This document shows positions 53,463-62,272 of a DNA stretch of 64,000 bases, piece after piece. The number at the start of each line of letters is the position of its first letter. Position 1 is the first letter of the stretch. A model generated the notes under the pieces. That model was given only the letters and a program-made list of their open reading frames with translations. It did no database searches and had not been told where the DNA came from. Position numbers and translations under genes: made by a program. This stretch comes from Blautia luti (GTDB lineage Bacteria > Bacillota > Clostridia > Lachnospirales > Lachnospiraceae): NCBI RefSeq assembly GCF_033096465.1, contig NZ_AP028156.1, positions 553,501-617,500 of the forward strand, read 5' to 3'.

Positions 53463-54680
53463 TTGGCCAAACGGCAAACAATAATTCCTCAATATGGCAC
53501 AGTTATGAAAAGAGGTGTCCTATATTATAGGACCAGAATCAAAGACGCGAATGGTAAGCTCGTAGCTATCTACGCAAAAACACCTGAAGAACTATACAAC
53601 AAAGAAACGCTTGCGTTGGAACAGATTGAGAATGCCACTTTTCATCGGAAAACGCCCACAGTTGCAGAGTATTGTGAAAAGTGGCTGCTGATGCAGTCGG
53701 TTCATGTACGAGCTACTACTTTGACGGATTACACCTCAAAGGTCAGGCGGCATATTATAGCGGAATTGGGAGATAAACGGATGGGTGAGGTTAGCCTGGA
53801 TGATATTCAGCTTGCCCTTGTTCCGGTTTCCAAAAAATCTGCATCGGTTTATAAATCTGTGGTAATCCTTTACAAATCTATCTTTCGCGCAGCGATGGAA
53901 AGCAGGATTATTGACCACAACCCAACGATTTATCTGACAACAAAAGGTGGCGGTGTTCCACAAGAGGATCGTCAGGCTTTGACAGATGAACAGGTGGAGC
54001 GCCTTTTGGATGCTATCCGAGATTTGCCGCCTTATGTCTTTGTCATGATTGGTTTATATGCAGGGCTACGCCGGGAAGAAATTCTTGCTCTGCAATGGGA
54101 TTCAGTATATCTGGATACAGATACTCCATATCTGACGGTAAGACGGGCATGGCACACCGAACATAACAGACCGGTGATTTCGGATGAATTGAAAACCAAG
54201 GCTGCGGAGAGAAATATCCCCCTTCCTGTTTGCTTGGCTGAGTGTTTGAAAGCAGCAAAGGAAACTTCGACTTCGGAGTATGTGGTTTCAAACCGGGATG
54301 GCGAACCGCTGTCCTACACGCAGTTTAAGCGACTTTGGCAGTATATTGTTACGAGGACGGTCAAGGAGCGGAGCTATTATCGGTATGAAGATGGAAAAAG
54401 AGTAAAGCATACTGTCACACCTGTCTTGGGAGAAAAGGCTGCTCATAACGGAAAAGTGGTTTACAGTCTGGACTTTGAAGTAACACCCCATCAGCTGCGG
54501 CATACTTACATTACCAATCTCATTCATGCATCGGTAGATCCCAAAACGGTTCAATACCTGGCAGGCCATGAAAGCAGCAAGATTACCATGGACATTTATG
54601 CAAAGGTTAAGTACAACAGACCAAATGAGTTGGTCAGATCAATGAACTGTGCGTTTGCAAGCTGGGATGCAGCACAGTAA
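53463..54680 (+). CDS. int: Tyrosine recombinase (integrase), first copy
   Basis: 405 residues from TTG 53463 behind AGGAGGTG. Arm-binding N-domain (GTVMKRGVLYYRTRIKDANGK), SAM-like core-binding domain, and a catalytic domain with AGLRREEILALQW (Arg), HQLRHTYITNL (His-x-x-Arg), AGHESSKITMDIYAKV (His and nucleophile Tyr). All active-site residues are present. Paralogous over its full length to the next integrase. Confidence 0.93.
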   Translation: MAKRQTIIPQYGTVMKRGVLYYRTRIKDANGKLVAIYAKTPEELYNKETLALEQIENATFHRKTPTVAEYCEKWLLMQSVHVRATTLTDYTSKVRRHIIAELGDKRMGEVSLDDIQLALVPVSKKSASVYKSVVILYKSIFRAAMESRIIDHNPTIYLTTKGGGVPQEDRQALTDEQVERLLDAIRDLPPYVFVMIGLYAGLRREEILALQWDSVYLDTDTPYLTVRRAWHTEHNRPVISDELKTKAAERNIPLPVCLAECLKAAKETSTSEYVVSNRDGEPLSYTQFKRLWQYIVTRTVKERSYYRYEDGKRVKHTVTPVLGEKAAHNGKVVYSLDFEVTPHQLRHTYITNLIHASVDPKTVQYLAGHESSKITMDIYAKVKYNRPNELVRSMNCAFASWDAAQ

Positions 54681-54702
54681 TAACAAATAGGAAATGAAGC
54701 AG

Positions 54703-54734
54703 GAGCGAGGCAAGGATGTCTCGCTCTTTGTTTT
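54703..54734 (+). terminator. Terminator between the two integrase genes
   Basis: GAGCGAG and CTCGCTC arms around CAAGGATGT, followed by a T-rich run; the second integrase therefore probably has its own promoter. Confidence 0.7.
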
Positions 54735-54827
54735 ACCTCAGCCGTATCTTTGATTAAATCGAGGCTTTCTGATAAAAAGAGAGTGTAGATACGGAGACTA
54801 CACATTATCAAGAAAGGACGATCAAAG

Positions 54828-56039
54828 ATGGCAAAAAAGAAAACACAGATCCCGAAGTACGGGACCATTACATTGAAAGGAATCCAGTATTACAGAACCA
54901 GGATTACGGATGCAGATGGAAAAGAGTTGAGTTTGTATGCCGCAACTTGTGAAGAATTGTATGAGAAGCAGTTAGAGGCCCGGAAGCAGGTGGAAGAAAT
55001 TATCTTTCACCGGCAGCACCCGACAGTAGCCGAGTATGGAGAGAAGTGGCTGCTGATGCAGTCGGCAAAGGTGTCTGCGTCTACACTCAGAGGTTATACG
55101 AGGGATATGACAAACTATATCATAAAACCTCTGGGAGAGATGTATATGGAAGAAGTGACCGCTGACGATATTCGGCTGGCGCTTGTTCCATTGTCAAAGA
55201 AATCGGAAGGCTTATACAATAAGGTCAATATGCTACTCAAGTGCATTTTTTATGCGGCAGAGAGAAACCAAATTCTTGAACACAATCCCTGTGTGGGAAT
55301 ATCGGGCAAGGGCGGAAAACCATCAAAAAAGAGAGAGGCATTGACAGATCAGCAGGTAGCCGTGCTTCTGGATACAGTCAAGGGGCTTCCTCCATATTTG
55401 TTTATTATGCTCGGTTTATATTCCGGTCTGCGTCGGGAAGAAATTCTTGCACTGCAATGGGATTGTGTATTTCTGGACGAGGATACACCTTATCTATCGG
55501 TGAGGCGGGCATGGCGTACAGAGCATAACAGACCCGTGATTTCTACGGTGCTAAAGACTCCGGCGGCAAAAAGGGATATTCCGATACCGAAGTGTTTGGT
55601 GGATTGTCTGAGAGAAACGAAAGAAAATTCCATATCAGATTATGTGATTGCTGACAGTAAAGGGGAGCCGCTGGCTGCTTCGCAGTTTCAAAGAGTGTGG
55701 CAGTATGTCGTTGTCCGCTCCACTAAGCCCCGGAACTATTATAAGTATGTGAATGGGCAGAGCATCAAATACGCGGTTACCCCAACGCTGGGCATGACCC
55801 AGAAAAATCAACCCAAAATCAGATATACGCTGGACTTTGATGTAACCCCGCATCAGCTACGGCACACTTACATTACCAATCTTCTCTATGCTGGTGTTGA
55901 TCCAAAGACCGTCCAATACCTTGCCGGACACGAAAACAGCAAAACAACTATGGACATCTATGCAAAAGTGAAGTACAATAAACCAGAGGAGCTGTTTGGG
56001 GTAGTAAATGGTGCGTTTCATCAGGCTATTGCTGAATGA
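54828..56039 (+). CDS. int: Tyrosine recombinase (integrase), second copy next to attR
   Basis: 403 residues, ATG behind AAAGGACGATC. Same layout as the first copy with SGLRREEILALQW, HQLRHTYITNL and AGHENSKTTMDIYAKV, so the catalytic residues are intact. It ends 98 bases from the right att repeat and is the best candidate for the recombinase acting at rpsI. The similarity in order and motifs points to a tandem duplication or to acquisition from a related element. Confidence 0.93.
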   Translation: MAKKKTQIPKYGTITLKGIQYYRTRITDADGKELSLYAATCEELYEKQLEARKQVEEIIFHRQHPTVAEYGEKWLLMQSAKVSASTLRGYTRDMTNYIIKPLGEMYMEEVTADDIRLALVPLSKKSEGLYNKVNMLLKCIFYAAERNQILEHNPCVGISGKGGKPSKKREALTDQQVAVLLDTVKGLPPYLFIMLGLYSGLRREEILALQWDCVFLDEDTPYLSVRRAWRTEHNRPVISTVLKTPAAKRDIPIPKCLVDCLRETKENSISDYVIADSKGEPLAASQFQRVWQYVVVRSTKPRNYYKYVNGQSIKYAVTPTLGMTQKNQPKIRYTLDFDVTPHQLRHTYITNLLYAGVDPKTVQYLAGHENSKTTMDIYAKVKYNKPEELFGVVNGAFHQAIAE

Positions 56040-56137
56040 AAAAAGGCCGTTTTTTATGGTCCGCACACCGGATAACTGAGAGGCAGAAAGCCGGAAAAGC
56101 CCGGAGTATCAAGGAAAAACAGCTCAAAAACTCGCGC

Positions 56138-56189
56138 AATACGGTCTCAAAGCAGCTCGTAGAGCACCTCAGTTCAGCAAGCGATAATC
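56138..56189 (+). repeat. attR: rpsI 3'-end direct repeat, right copy
   Basis: Translates in frame as the S9 tail ([15 protein letters not shown] and stop) without the rest of the gene. Its AGA GCA CCT codons, against CGC GCT CCG on the left, look more like the AT-leaning chromosomal rpsI, suggesting that this is the original chromosomal end. Confidence 0.9.
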
Positions 56190-56209
56190 TACAGCTTAAA
56201 AATGCTAAA

Positions 56210-56246
56210 AAAGCCCGGAAATACGCCATTTCCGGGCTTTTTCTAT
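56210..56246 (+). terminator. Original rpsI terminator right of the ICE
   Basis: AAAAAAGCCCGGAAA, short loop, TTTCCGGGCTTTTT. Twin of the terminator at 5637-5671. Confidence 0.88.
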
Positions 56247-56390
56247 GCCTAAAATCACCTGATTCCGATGGTGAAATTTGAGGAAATTTGACTTCAAATT
56301 AGCCCATTTTGGAGGGGAAATTAGCCCCATATCCTTGACAGATTTTCGCCCGAAATCCGGCGAGACAAATTTGAGTAGGAGGTAACAGGT

Positions 56391-56543
56391 ATGACGGATT
56401 TCAATCAGAAGACCCATGACACCGATGTGGGCATTCATGGCGGACAGTCGAGGCAGGCAACGCGAATTATTCAGAAGAGGATAATCCGATTGCCCTGAAA
56501 GCAGATTTCATCCTGTCCCTGTGCGAGTTGATCGTGGGCGGTA
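56391..56543 (+). pseudogene. Remnant with virB4 fragment of a second ICE
   Basis: An AGGAGGT site and ATG 56391 open a short frame of about 34 codons (MTDFNQKTHDTDVGIHGGQS) that does not match virB4. From about 56459, in another frame, the sequence reads NANYSEEDNPIALKADF then ILSLCELIVGGK, matching the intact VirB4 near residues 545-570. So two unrelated pieces are joined here. Confidence 0.75.
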
Positions 56544-56857
56544 AGCATCTAATCAATTATGCTAAGACAAAAGATGTTTTTGCTGCGTATAAAGCATCCG
56601 GCTACAATCGGGAGTTCTATGAAGCCCATCGGGATACGCTGGTCTTACGCAGCGCAGCGAAAAAGGCGTTTGATGCCTATAAGAAAGAGAACGGTTCTGA
56701 CAAAAAGCTCCCGCGCATCAGCGAGCTGAACGTAGAGTATGCGATGCTTCTGGAACGAAAGAAAAGCTTCTATGCAGAGTACCGCAAGACCAAATCGGAA
56801 ATGCAGGATTGGTTTGTGGCGCAGAAGATTGTGCAGGAAATCCATTACGCTGGATAA
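56544..56857 (+). pseudogene. C-terminal relaxase fragment joined in frame to the virB4 piece
   Basis: Translates as HLINYAKTKDVFAAYKASGYNREFY and onward, matching the C-terminal helical region of the intact relaxase (VNYAKTREVYVAYRKAGYSKKF) from about residue 355. The join to the VirB4 fragment is at GGTAAG and keeps the frame, so a deletion equal to about 23 kb of the intact element has removed everything between. Confidence 0.82.
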
Positions 56858-57210
56858 AATTCTTGCCGATTATCACGATAAACAGCAGAAGAGTCAATGA
56901 AATATTTTTTTGAAACCGGGGTGGGGAGCATCCCGGTTTTTCTATGGCAGGAACTGCCGTTAAAGCATCCGGAACGGATGCGCAGCCCGATGCCGCAGGC
57001 AGCGTTTTATGGGGATTGGGGAGTTTCCCCAACAAGCAGAAAATCGCTTTCGTGTCACGAAAGCCCTGCTTGCAGAAGAGTGGGTTCTAAAAAAATCGTT
57101 CAAAATTTGGAAGGACTTTCGATTGATTTTGTTCGTTTCTTGGAGTAGAATATAAATGAGAAATTTTAACTTGTTGCGAGTGACTTTAGACATCGAAAAA
57201 GAGGTTCCGT

Positions 57211-57438
57211 ATGGATTTCATGACGATTAAGCAGGCTTCTGAAAAATGGGGCATCTGCATAAGGAGAGTACAGACATTATGCACGGAAGGGCGAATTGAT
57301 GGTGCCGAGCGTTTAGGCCATTAGTGGGTCATTCCTATTAACGCCGAAAAGCCGAAGGATGCCAGAATCAAAAGCGGCAGATATATTAAAACAAAATCCG
57401 GAAATGGAGAGAACGAAGATGGAAAGAAAACCGTATAG
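57211..57438 (+). pseudogene. HTH gene with an internal stop, homologue of the 42733 gene
   Basis: ATG 57211 behind AAAGAGG. Reads MTIKQASEKWGICIRRVQTL then EGRIDGAERLGH, a TAG stop at about 57322, and WVIPINAEKPKDARIKSG in the same frame. One nonsense change separates it from an intact excisionase/MerR-like gene. It follows the relaxase remnant as the intact copy follows the intact relaxase. Confidence 0.82.
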
Positions 57439-57600
57439 TGCTGGAGCAGTGAAATTTTCGTTCTGATTCATGGAATTTTGGAAAACCGTGCAGCTTTTGA
57501 GCGAGGGTAAGAGTTTTGCAGACATTAAAAAGTTGAATGAAGAGACAAACATCTATGGCGCGCCGACAAAACTACGAGCGCAGCAGATTTATTCTATGTG
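57419..57600 (+). pseudogene. brxA: BREX brxA (DUF1819) 5' fragment with an internal stop
   Basis: From ATG 57419 the frame reads MERKPYSAGAVKFSF, a TGA where family members have Trp, then FMEFWKTVQLLSEGKSFADI and NEETNIYGAPTKLRAQQIYS. This is the N-terminal region of DUF1819/BrxA proteins, the first gene of many BREX phage-defence loci. After about residue 60 the match ends abruptly. Family call is from recalled sequence pattern. Confidence 0.7.
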
Positions 57601-57867
57601 CGAGATAACTATTTTAGAAGCTACCATTTGTCAGGAATCGTTATTGACAGCTTCGTTTATCAAGCAATAGGAAATTGGAGATGGCTTTCCTCTGGAGAAA
57701 GTTCAACTTCAGTAGCAGGTACATACGAGAGGATTCTTTTAGATTATTATAATCAGCATTTTATGTGGGGAGCGATGCCTCTTAGCGCACCAGGAAGTAA
57801 TCAACAGGTGTCTGCGGATAACAGCAGAGACTGCCTGGGTAAAGTTCTTAGATATATTGCTGGTTAA
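57598..57867 (+). pseudogene. Unidentified C-terminal gene fragment (about 89 codons)
   Basis: Frame fused behind the brxA fragment: RDNYFRSYHLSGIVIDSFVY, then GNWRWLSSGESSTSVAGTYE and APGSNQQVSADNSRDCLGKV. No ribosome binding site or start. The tail is faintly like the C-terminal region of CD-NTase-type nucleotidyltransferases, but I am not sure; it may be another defence-gene relic. Confidence 0.5.
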
Positions 57868-57908
57868 ATATAGCAAGGGATAATGACAAAAATTAGTAGG
57901 AGGAATAT

Positions 57909-59009
57909 ATGATGTTTGATTGTGGTTTACAGAATATTTTCCGGCTGAAAAACGGGCAGTCCCGTTCCATCAACTGGGAAAACCGGAACGGAGAAAAAGG
58001 AAAAGGCGGCATGGCATCCAGCGATCTTGGTCCGTCCAGAAAAGGTTCCCCGTGTATCCCGAAAATAGAAGCAGGAGAGACTGTAACACTTGGTGAAATC
58101 CAGGGAGAAGGCATGATTCAGCACATCTGGATCACCGTTACAGACCGTACCAGTGAACGTAACCGTTATGTTCTGCGGGATCTTGTTCTGCGCATGTACT
58201 GGGACGATGAAGAATTCCCATCCGTTGAATGCCCGCTTGGCGATTTCTTCTGCTGCGGCTTCGGTGTTTCCTACCAGGTAAACTCAGTCCCGATTGCTGT
58301 CAATCCGACCCGTGGTTTCAACAGCTATTTCCCGATGCCGTTCCGTAAAAACGCCCGTATTACCATTGAAAATCAGTGTGATGAGCCGATTCCGGCCTTC
58401 TTTTATCAGATCGACTATTGCCTGACAACGGTTCCGGAGGATGCTGCCTATTTCCATGCCCAGTGGCGTCGTCAGCGCATAACGGAAAAGGCAAAAGACT
58501 ACGTTGTCCTCGACAACATCAAAGGGAAAGGCCAGTACGTTGGAACTTATCTTGCGCTTACCAGCCTCGAACGCTACTGGTACGGAGAAGGTGAGATGAA
58601 ATTCTACATCGATGGAGACAAGGATTATCCAACCATTTGCGGAACCGGAACAGAAGATTACTTCGGCGGTGCCTGGAGCTTTGCAACACAGCAAAATGGC
58701 CAAACCGTTGAAAATCAGTACTGTACTCCGTATCTTGGCTATCCTTACTACTCTAGCCACGATACCTTCCTTCATAATGATTACCACAATGATGATCAGA
58801 TGCCACAACGCAGCTTCTATCGCTGGCACCTTCTTGATCCTATCCTTTTTGAGAAGGACCTTAAGGTAACTCTGCAGCAGATTGGTGTCAGTCACGGAGG
58901 TCTTTTTGAACGTCAGGATGATGTCGCTACCACAGCTTACTGGTACCAGACGCATCCTCATGTACCATTCGCGCCACTAATGTCCAGAAAAGAGCGCTGG
59001 CCAAGATGA
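57909..59009 (+). CDS. Glycoside hydrolase family 172 protein (DUF2961)
   Basis: 366 residues, ATG 57909 or 57912 behind AGGAGG. The GH172 pattern is visible: GMIQHIWITVTD, YWDDEEFPSVECPLGDFFC, CGTGTEDYFGGAW and YCTPYLGYPYY. Members act on difructose dianhydride or arabinofuranose-type sugars. No signal peptide, so cytoplasmic. Codon use and an intact frame show it is a functional chromosomal gene amid the debris. Confidence 0.92.
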   Translation: MMFDCGLQNIFRLKNGQSRSINWENRNGEKGKGGMASSDLGPSRKGSPCIPKIEAGETVTLGEIQGEGMIQHIWITVTDRTSERNRYVLRDLVLRMYWDDEEFPSVECPLGDFFCCGFGVSYQVNSVPIAVNPTRGFNSYFPMPFRKNARITIENQCDEPIPAFFYQIDYCLTTVPEDAAYFHAQWRRQRITEKAKDYVVLDNIKGKGQYVGTYLALTSLERYWYGEGEMKFYIDGDKDYPTICGTGTEDYFGGAWSFATQQNGQTVENQYCTPYLGYPYYSSHDTFLHNDYHNDDQMPQRSFYRWHLLDPILFEKDLKVTLQQIGVSHGGLFERQDDVATTAYWYQTHPHVPFAPLMSRKERWPR

Positions 59010-59066
59010 TTTTTGACGCTTTTCCTATTTTATATGTTTCATGACTTTGCATATCGGCTACAAGAG

Positions 59067-59122
59067 TCCGTTCCGAACAAATCTGCTTCCAACGAATTTG
59101 TCCGGAAACGGGCTCTTTCTTT
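59067..59122 (+). terminator. Terminator of the GH172 gene
   Basis: AAGAGTCCGTT and AACGGGCTCTT arms with inner ACAAAT/ATTTGT pairing, then a T run. Confidence 0.75.
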
Positions 59123-59298
59123 TTTTATATGGTATTCAAAAAGCGATCTGGATTACAGAGATCTGTCTTTTCACAAACCTTTCACATTTTCCGTCCATTC
59201 TTTAAGGTTCCTTTAAAGTTCCCTCATTATACTAAAAAATGTAAAAAACATTTCCGGAAGTAAATCACACGAAAGTAGCAATTGTGTGAATGTCAATG

Positions 59299-59335
59299 AA
59301 TATTTGAGCCACGTGACAGCCAATATTTGAGCCAC
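59299..59335. repeat. Repeated AATATTTGAGCCAC motif, possible IS end remnant
   Basis: AATATTTGAGCCAC at 59299-59312 and 59322-59335, with a degenerate third copy near 59345. Such closely spaced repeats occur at ends of IS21-type elements, but no transposase gene is present here. Confidence 0.4.
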
Positions 59336-59339
59336 TTTT

Positions 59340-59696
59340 GCTAACGAATACTTGAAGCCCAACAGGAGCGGACTGATCCGTTGTATTTTTCATAATGACA
59401 AATCACCCAGTATGAAAGTTGACCGGAGGTATTACTGCTTCAGTTGTGGCTGTACGGGAGATGCGATTGATTTTACAGCACAACTGTTTGGCATTGGACT
59501 GAAAGATGCTGCTATGAAGCTGGCAGATGATTTTAGGATTCCTTATTCAGGCAAGGACAGGGAATCACAGCAGAACAAGAGACGTGTTCCAATAAAAAAG
59601 CCGAAGCCGACACCGGAAGAACTCTGGCAGAAAAAATATCTAAGATGCATGAGAACATATCTGGATTACCGTAGCCTGCTTCTGGAATGGAAATAG
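59340..59696 (+). pseudogene. Truncated CHC2 primase gene of a related ICE
   Basis: No start; the frame enters in SGLIRCIFHNDKSPSMK, then RRYYCFSCGCTGDAIDFTAQLF, the same zinc finger (Cys, His, Cys, Cys) as the intact primase at 24684. It runs about 115 codons to a stop after LLLEWK. The first 30 residues and everything downstream are lost, and the break coincides with the GAGCCAC repeats. Confidence 0.82.
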
Positions 59697-59830
59697 CAAT
59701 CTACTTTGGAGATTGGATAAAGACAAGAACACCGATTAATCTGCTATTTCTCTTATTATTCGTGCAACTGGTATATGTTGCAATCAGGTGGTATATGAAA
59801 GGCTGGCGGGATACAAGGAGTTATTATTAA
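59697..59830 (+). pseudogene. Short membrane-protein tail fragment
   Basis: An open stretch in frame 59695 reads IYFGDWIKTRTPINLLFLLL then FVQLVYVAIRWYMKGW and a stop at 59828. It looks like the last membrane helix of an unidentified protein. From there to 60006 nothing is seen. Confidence 0.35.
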
Positions 59831-60006
59831 AATTGCAAACAGATAGATAAAATATATAAATCTATCCATTTGCATATAGAATACTTTTATCTTTTGAACA
59901 TTCTAAATATGATGCATAAATAGTATATTGTCAGCATAATTGATACAGATAATAAAACGAAAAACAACATCATCTCCAAATATTGTATGGTTACAGAAAG
60001 TAGAAA

Positions 60007-60918
60007 TTAAGAAATTTCCTCTGTTTTCTTCTTTCTGTATTCATTTGGACTCATATGATAATATTGTCTAAACTTCCGGCAGAAATAGCCGGAACTTGTA
60101 AATCCGGTTTCTTCTGCAATGGAAGAAACCGATTTTTGAGTGATATAAAGTTGTTCAGCAGCCTGTGCTAGTCTGTATTGAATTAGATATGCTACCGGAG
60201 AACAGTGGATGCCAGTTTGAAAAATGTGTAAAGCTCCACTTTTGCTGATAGATGCCGATGCCGCAATCGTCTCCAATGTAATCTCTTCCATGTAGTGATC
60301 ATGAATATACTGCATCATAGCTTGTAATCTTGCTTGTTTGTGATTTAATCGATGAATACTGTTAGAATCAGAAGTCCAGTCCATATTTTTTTGCAATATG
60401 TTCCAAAGCTGAAATAAAAGTTGTATAGTACATAATTCATTATCCGGCTTAGTTTCCTGAATAGTACAAATTTGCGACAAAAGTTGTAGCACCTGTTTTC
60501 CAAATGTGTTGGATGGACTGAAAACTTGATATGAAACAGACGAGCTTATCACAGGAAGAATATATTTTTCGTAAATGAGGCTGTTTTCGGGTGCTAATAG
60601 GGTTGGCGAAAAAACAATATTAGGTGCAAATGTACTGCTTTGTGCTTCAAAACGATGCAGGACACCGCTATTGATAAATATGCCGCAACCTTTATGTAGT
60701 TCTATTTTACTTGTACCTATAAGGCAGAACGCAGTACCTTCAGCAGTATAAAGAAATTCTAATTCATGATGCCAATGCCAGTCAATGCGATGGAAGTCAA
60801 ATTTCCAAATATTATCAGGATAGTATGCAAATGGATAACGATTGTTGCCATGCTGGATGGTTTCTCGTAGTGTTTCATCTGTAGTTATCTTAAAAGTCTC
60901 CATGCTATATTTCCTCAT
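60007..60918 (-). CDS. AraC-family transcription regulator with cupin domain
   Basis: 303 residues; a second in-frame ATG five codons in is also possible. N-terminal cupin (HWHHELEFLYTAEGTAFCLIG, FINSGVLHRFEAQ); two HTH motifs at the C-terminus, ITLETIAASASISKSGALHIF and VSSIAEETGFTSSGYFCRKFRQYYHMSPNEYR. Divergent from the sugar-type transporter operon that it probably activates in response to a carbohydrate. Confidence 0.92.
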   Translation of the reverse strand: MRKYSMETFKITTDETLRETIQHGNNRYPFAYYPDNIWKFDFHRIDWHWHHELEFLYTAEGTAFCLIGTSKIELHKGCGIFINSGVLHRFEAQSSTFAPNIVFSPTLLAPENSLIYEKYILPVISSSVSYQVFSPSNTFGKQVLQLLSQICTIQETKPDNELCTIQLLFQLWNILQKNMDWTSDSNSIHRLNHKQARLQAMMQYIHDHYMEEITLETIAASASISKSGALHIFQTGIHCSPVAYLIQYRLAQAAEQLYITQKSVSSIAEETGFTSSGYFCRKFRQYYHMSPNEYRKKKTEEIS

Positions 60919-61018
60919 AAATAATAAAATTTGTTATATTGTACCATAAATATATGATTTTATACAATGACTAGATATAAAGTTTACGATATAATCACAT
61001 TTATTAGAGGAGGACAAA

Positions 61019-62230
61019 ATGAAAAGCCAATATAATAAGACAATTACAGCCTGTTTTGTAGGTTATATTGTACAAGCTATCGTTAATAATTTTACACCAC
61101 TGCTTTTTTTGTTTTTTCAGAAATGCTATCATATTCCAATTTCCCAAATTACATTGTTAGTGACTTTTAATTTTGGGATACAACTACTGGTTGATTTTCT
61201 TTCTGTCAGATTTGTTGATAAAATAGGATATCGGATATCAATGATTATAGCTCATGTTCTAGCAGCGGCAGGATTATTCCTTCTTACAGTTTTACCAGAG
61301 ATTTTACCAGTTTCCTTTATTGGAATTTTGATTGCTGTAATGATCTATGCGGTAGGTGGTGGACTTTTGGAAGTCCTAGTCAGTCCAGTTGTTGAGGCTT
61401 GTCCATCCGACAATAAGGAAAAAGCAATGAGCCTGTTGCATTCTTTTTATTGCTGGGGACACGCCGGAGTTGTACTCATATCAACAGTGTTCTTTTATGT
61501 AGTCGGTATAGATAACTGGAAAATATTAGCCATTATTTGGGCGGTTATTCCAATTGGAAATGCTTTTGTTTTTTCAAAGGTTCCCATTGCACCATTGCTT
61601 GAGGATGGAGATACCGGACTTGGATTAAAGGAATTGTTTCGGATGAAAATTTTTTGGATTTTGTTGATTATGATGATATGTGCAGGAGCAAGTGAGCAAG
61701 CAGTAAGTCAATGGGCCTCTGCTTTTGCAGAAAAAGGTCTTGGAATTTCAAAGGCAGCCGGCGACTTAGCAGGGCCGATGGCATTTGCGGTTCTAATGGG
61801 AATATCAAGATTGTTTTATGGTAAGTATGGTGACCGTATCAATTTGGAACACTTTATGATTTATAGTAGTTTTTTATGTATTTTATCCTATTTAGGGATT
61901 TCATTATTCTCGATTCCGCTATTAAATCTGATTGCCTGCGCTGTCTGTGGGCTTTCAGTGGGAATCATGTGGCCTGGAACTTTCAGCAAGGCATCAGCAG
62001 CTTTGCCCAAAGGGGGAACAGCCATGTTTGCATTGCTGGCATTAGGTGGAGATATAGGTTGTTCAGGAGGTCCTACATTGGTTGGAATGGTATCAGGAGC
62101 TTTTGGGGATAACCTAAAGATGGGAATTTTGGCAGGAATTATTTTTCCAGTGTTGCTACTTATAGGAGTCATTCTTTGCAGAAGACAAAAGAAAATTACT
62201 AATTATAATACAGTGAAAAGTAGGCACTAA
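61019..62230 (+). CDS. MFS transporter (FucP-like sugar permease type)
   Basis: 403 residues with about 12 membrane segments; GYIVQAIVNNFTPLLFLFFQ and VRFVDKIGYRISMIIAHVLA place it in the MFS, and GGGLLEVLVSPVVEACPSDNKEKAMSLLHSFY resembles fucose/hexose-type permeases. ATG behind GAGGAGG. First gene of a two-gene operon divergent from the AraC regulator. Confidence 0.88.
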   Translation: MKSQYNKTITACFVGYIVQAIVNNFTPLLFLFFQKCYHIPISQITLLVTFNFGIQLLVDFLSVRFVDKIGYRISMIIAHVLAAAGLFLLTVLPEILPVSFIGILIAVMIYAVGGGLLEVLVSPVVEACPSDNKEKAMSLLHSFYCWGHAGVVLISTVFFYVVGIDNWKILAIIWAVIPIGNAFVFSKVPIAPLLEDGDTGLGLKELFRMKIFWILLIMMICAGASEQAVSQWASAFAEKGLGISKAAGDLAGPMAFAVLMGISRLFYGKYGDRINLEHFMIYSSFLCILSYLGISLFSIPLLNLIACAVCGLSVGIMWPGTFSKASAALPKGGTAMFALLALGGDIGCSGGPTLVGMVSGAFGDNLKMGILAGIIFPVLLLIGVILCRRQKKITNYNTVKSRH

Positions 62231-62272
62231 ATATAGCTGCTTATTAAAATAAAAAAGAAAGTGAGAAAAAAG

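Larger units (their letters stand above)
5557..56189. mobile_element. Tn1549/CTn-like integrative and conjugative element inserted in rpsI
   Basis: The element is bounded by 52-bp direct repeats of the rpsI 3' end (5557-5608 and 56138-56189), with two tyrosine integrases beside the right repeat. It contains a full transfer set: VirD4, VirB4, VirB6-like, PrgI, Maff2, CHAP hydrolase, MobC, relaxase, topoisomerase III, primase, and ParA/ParB. The transfer block is clearly richer in GC than the chromosomal arms. Gene order matches the Tn1549-like family. Every core transfer gene looks intact if the group II intron in virD4 splices. Confidence 0.93.
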
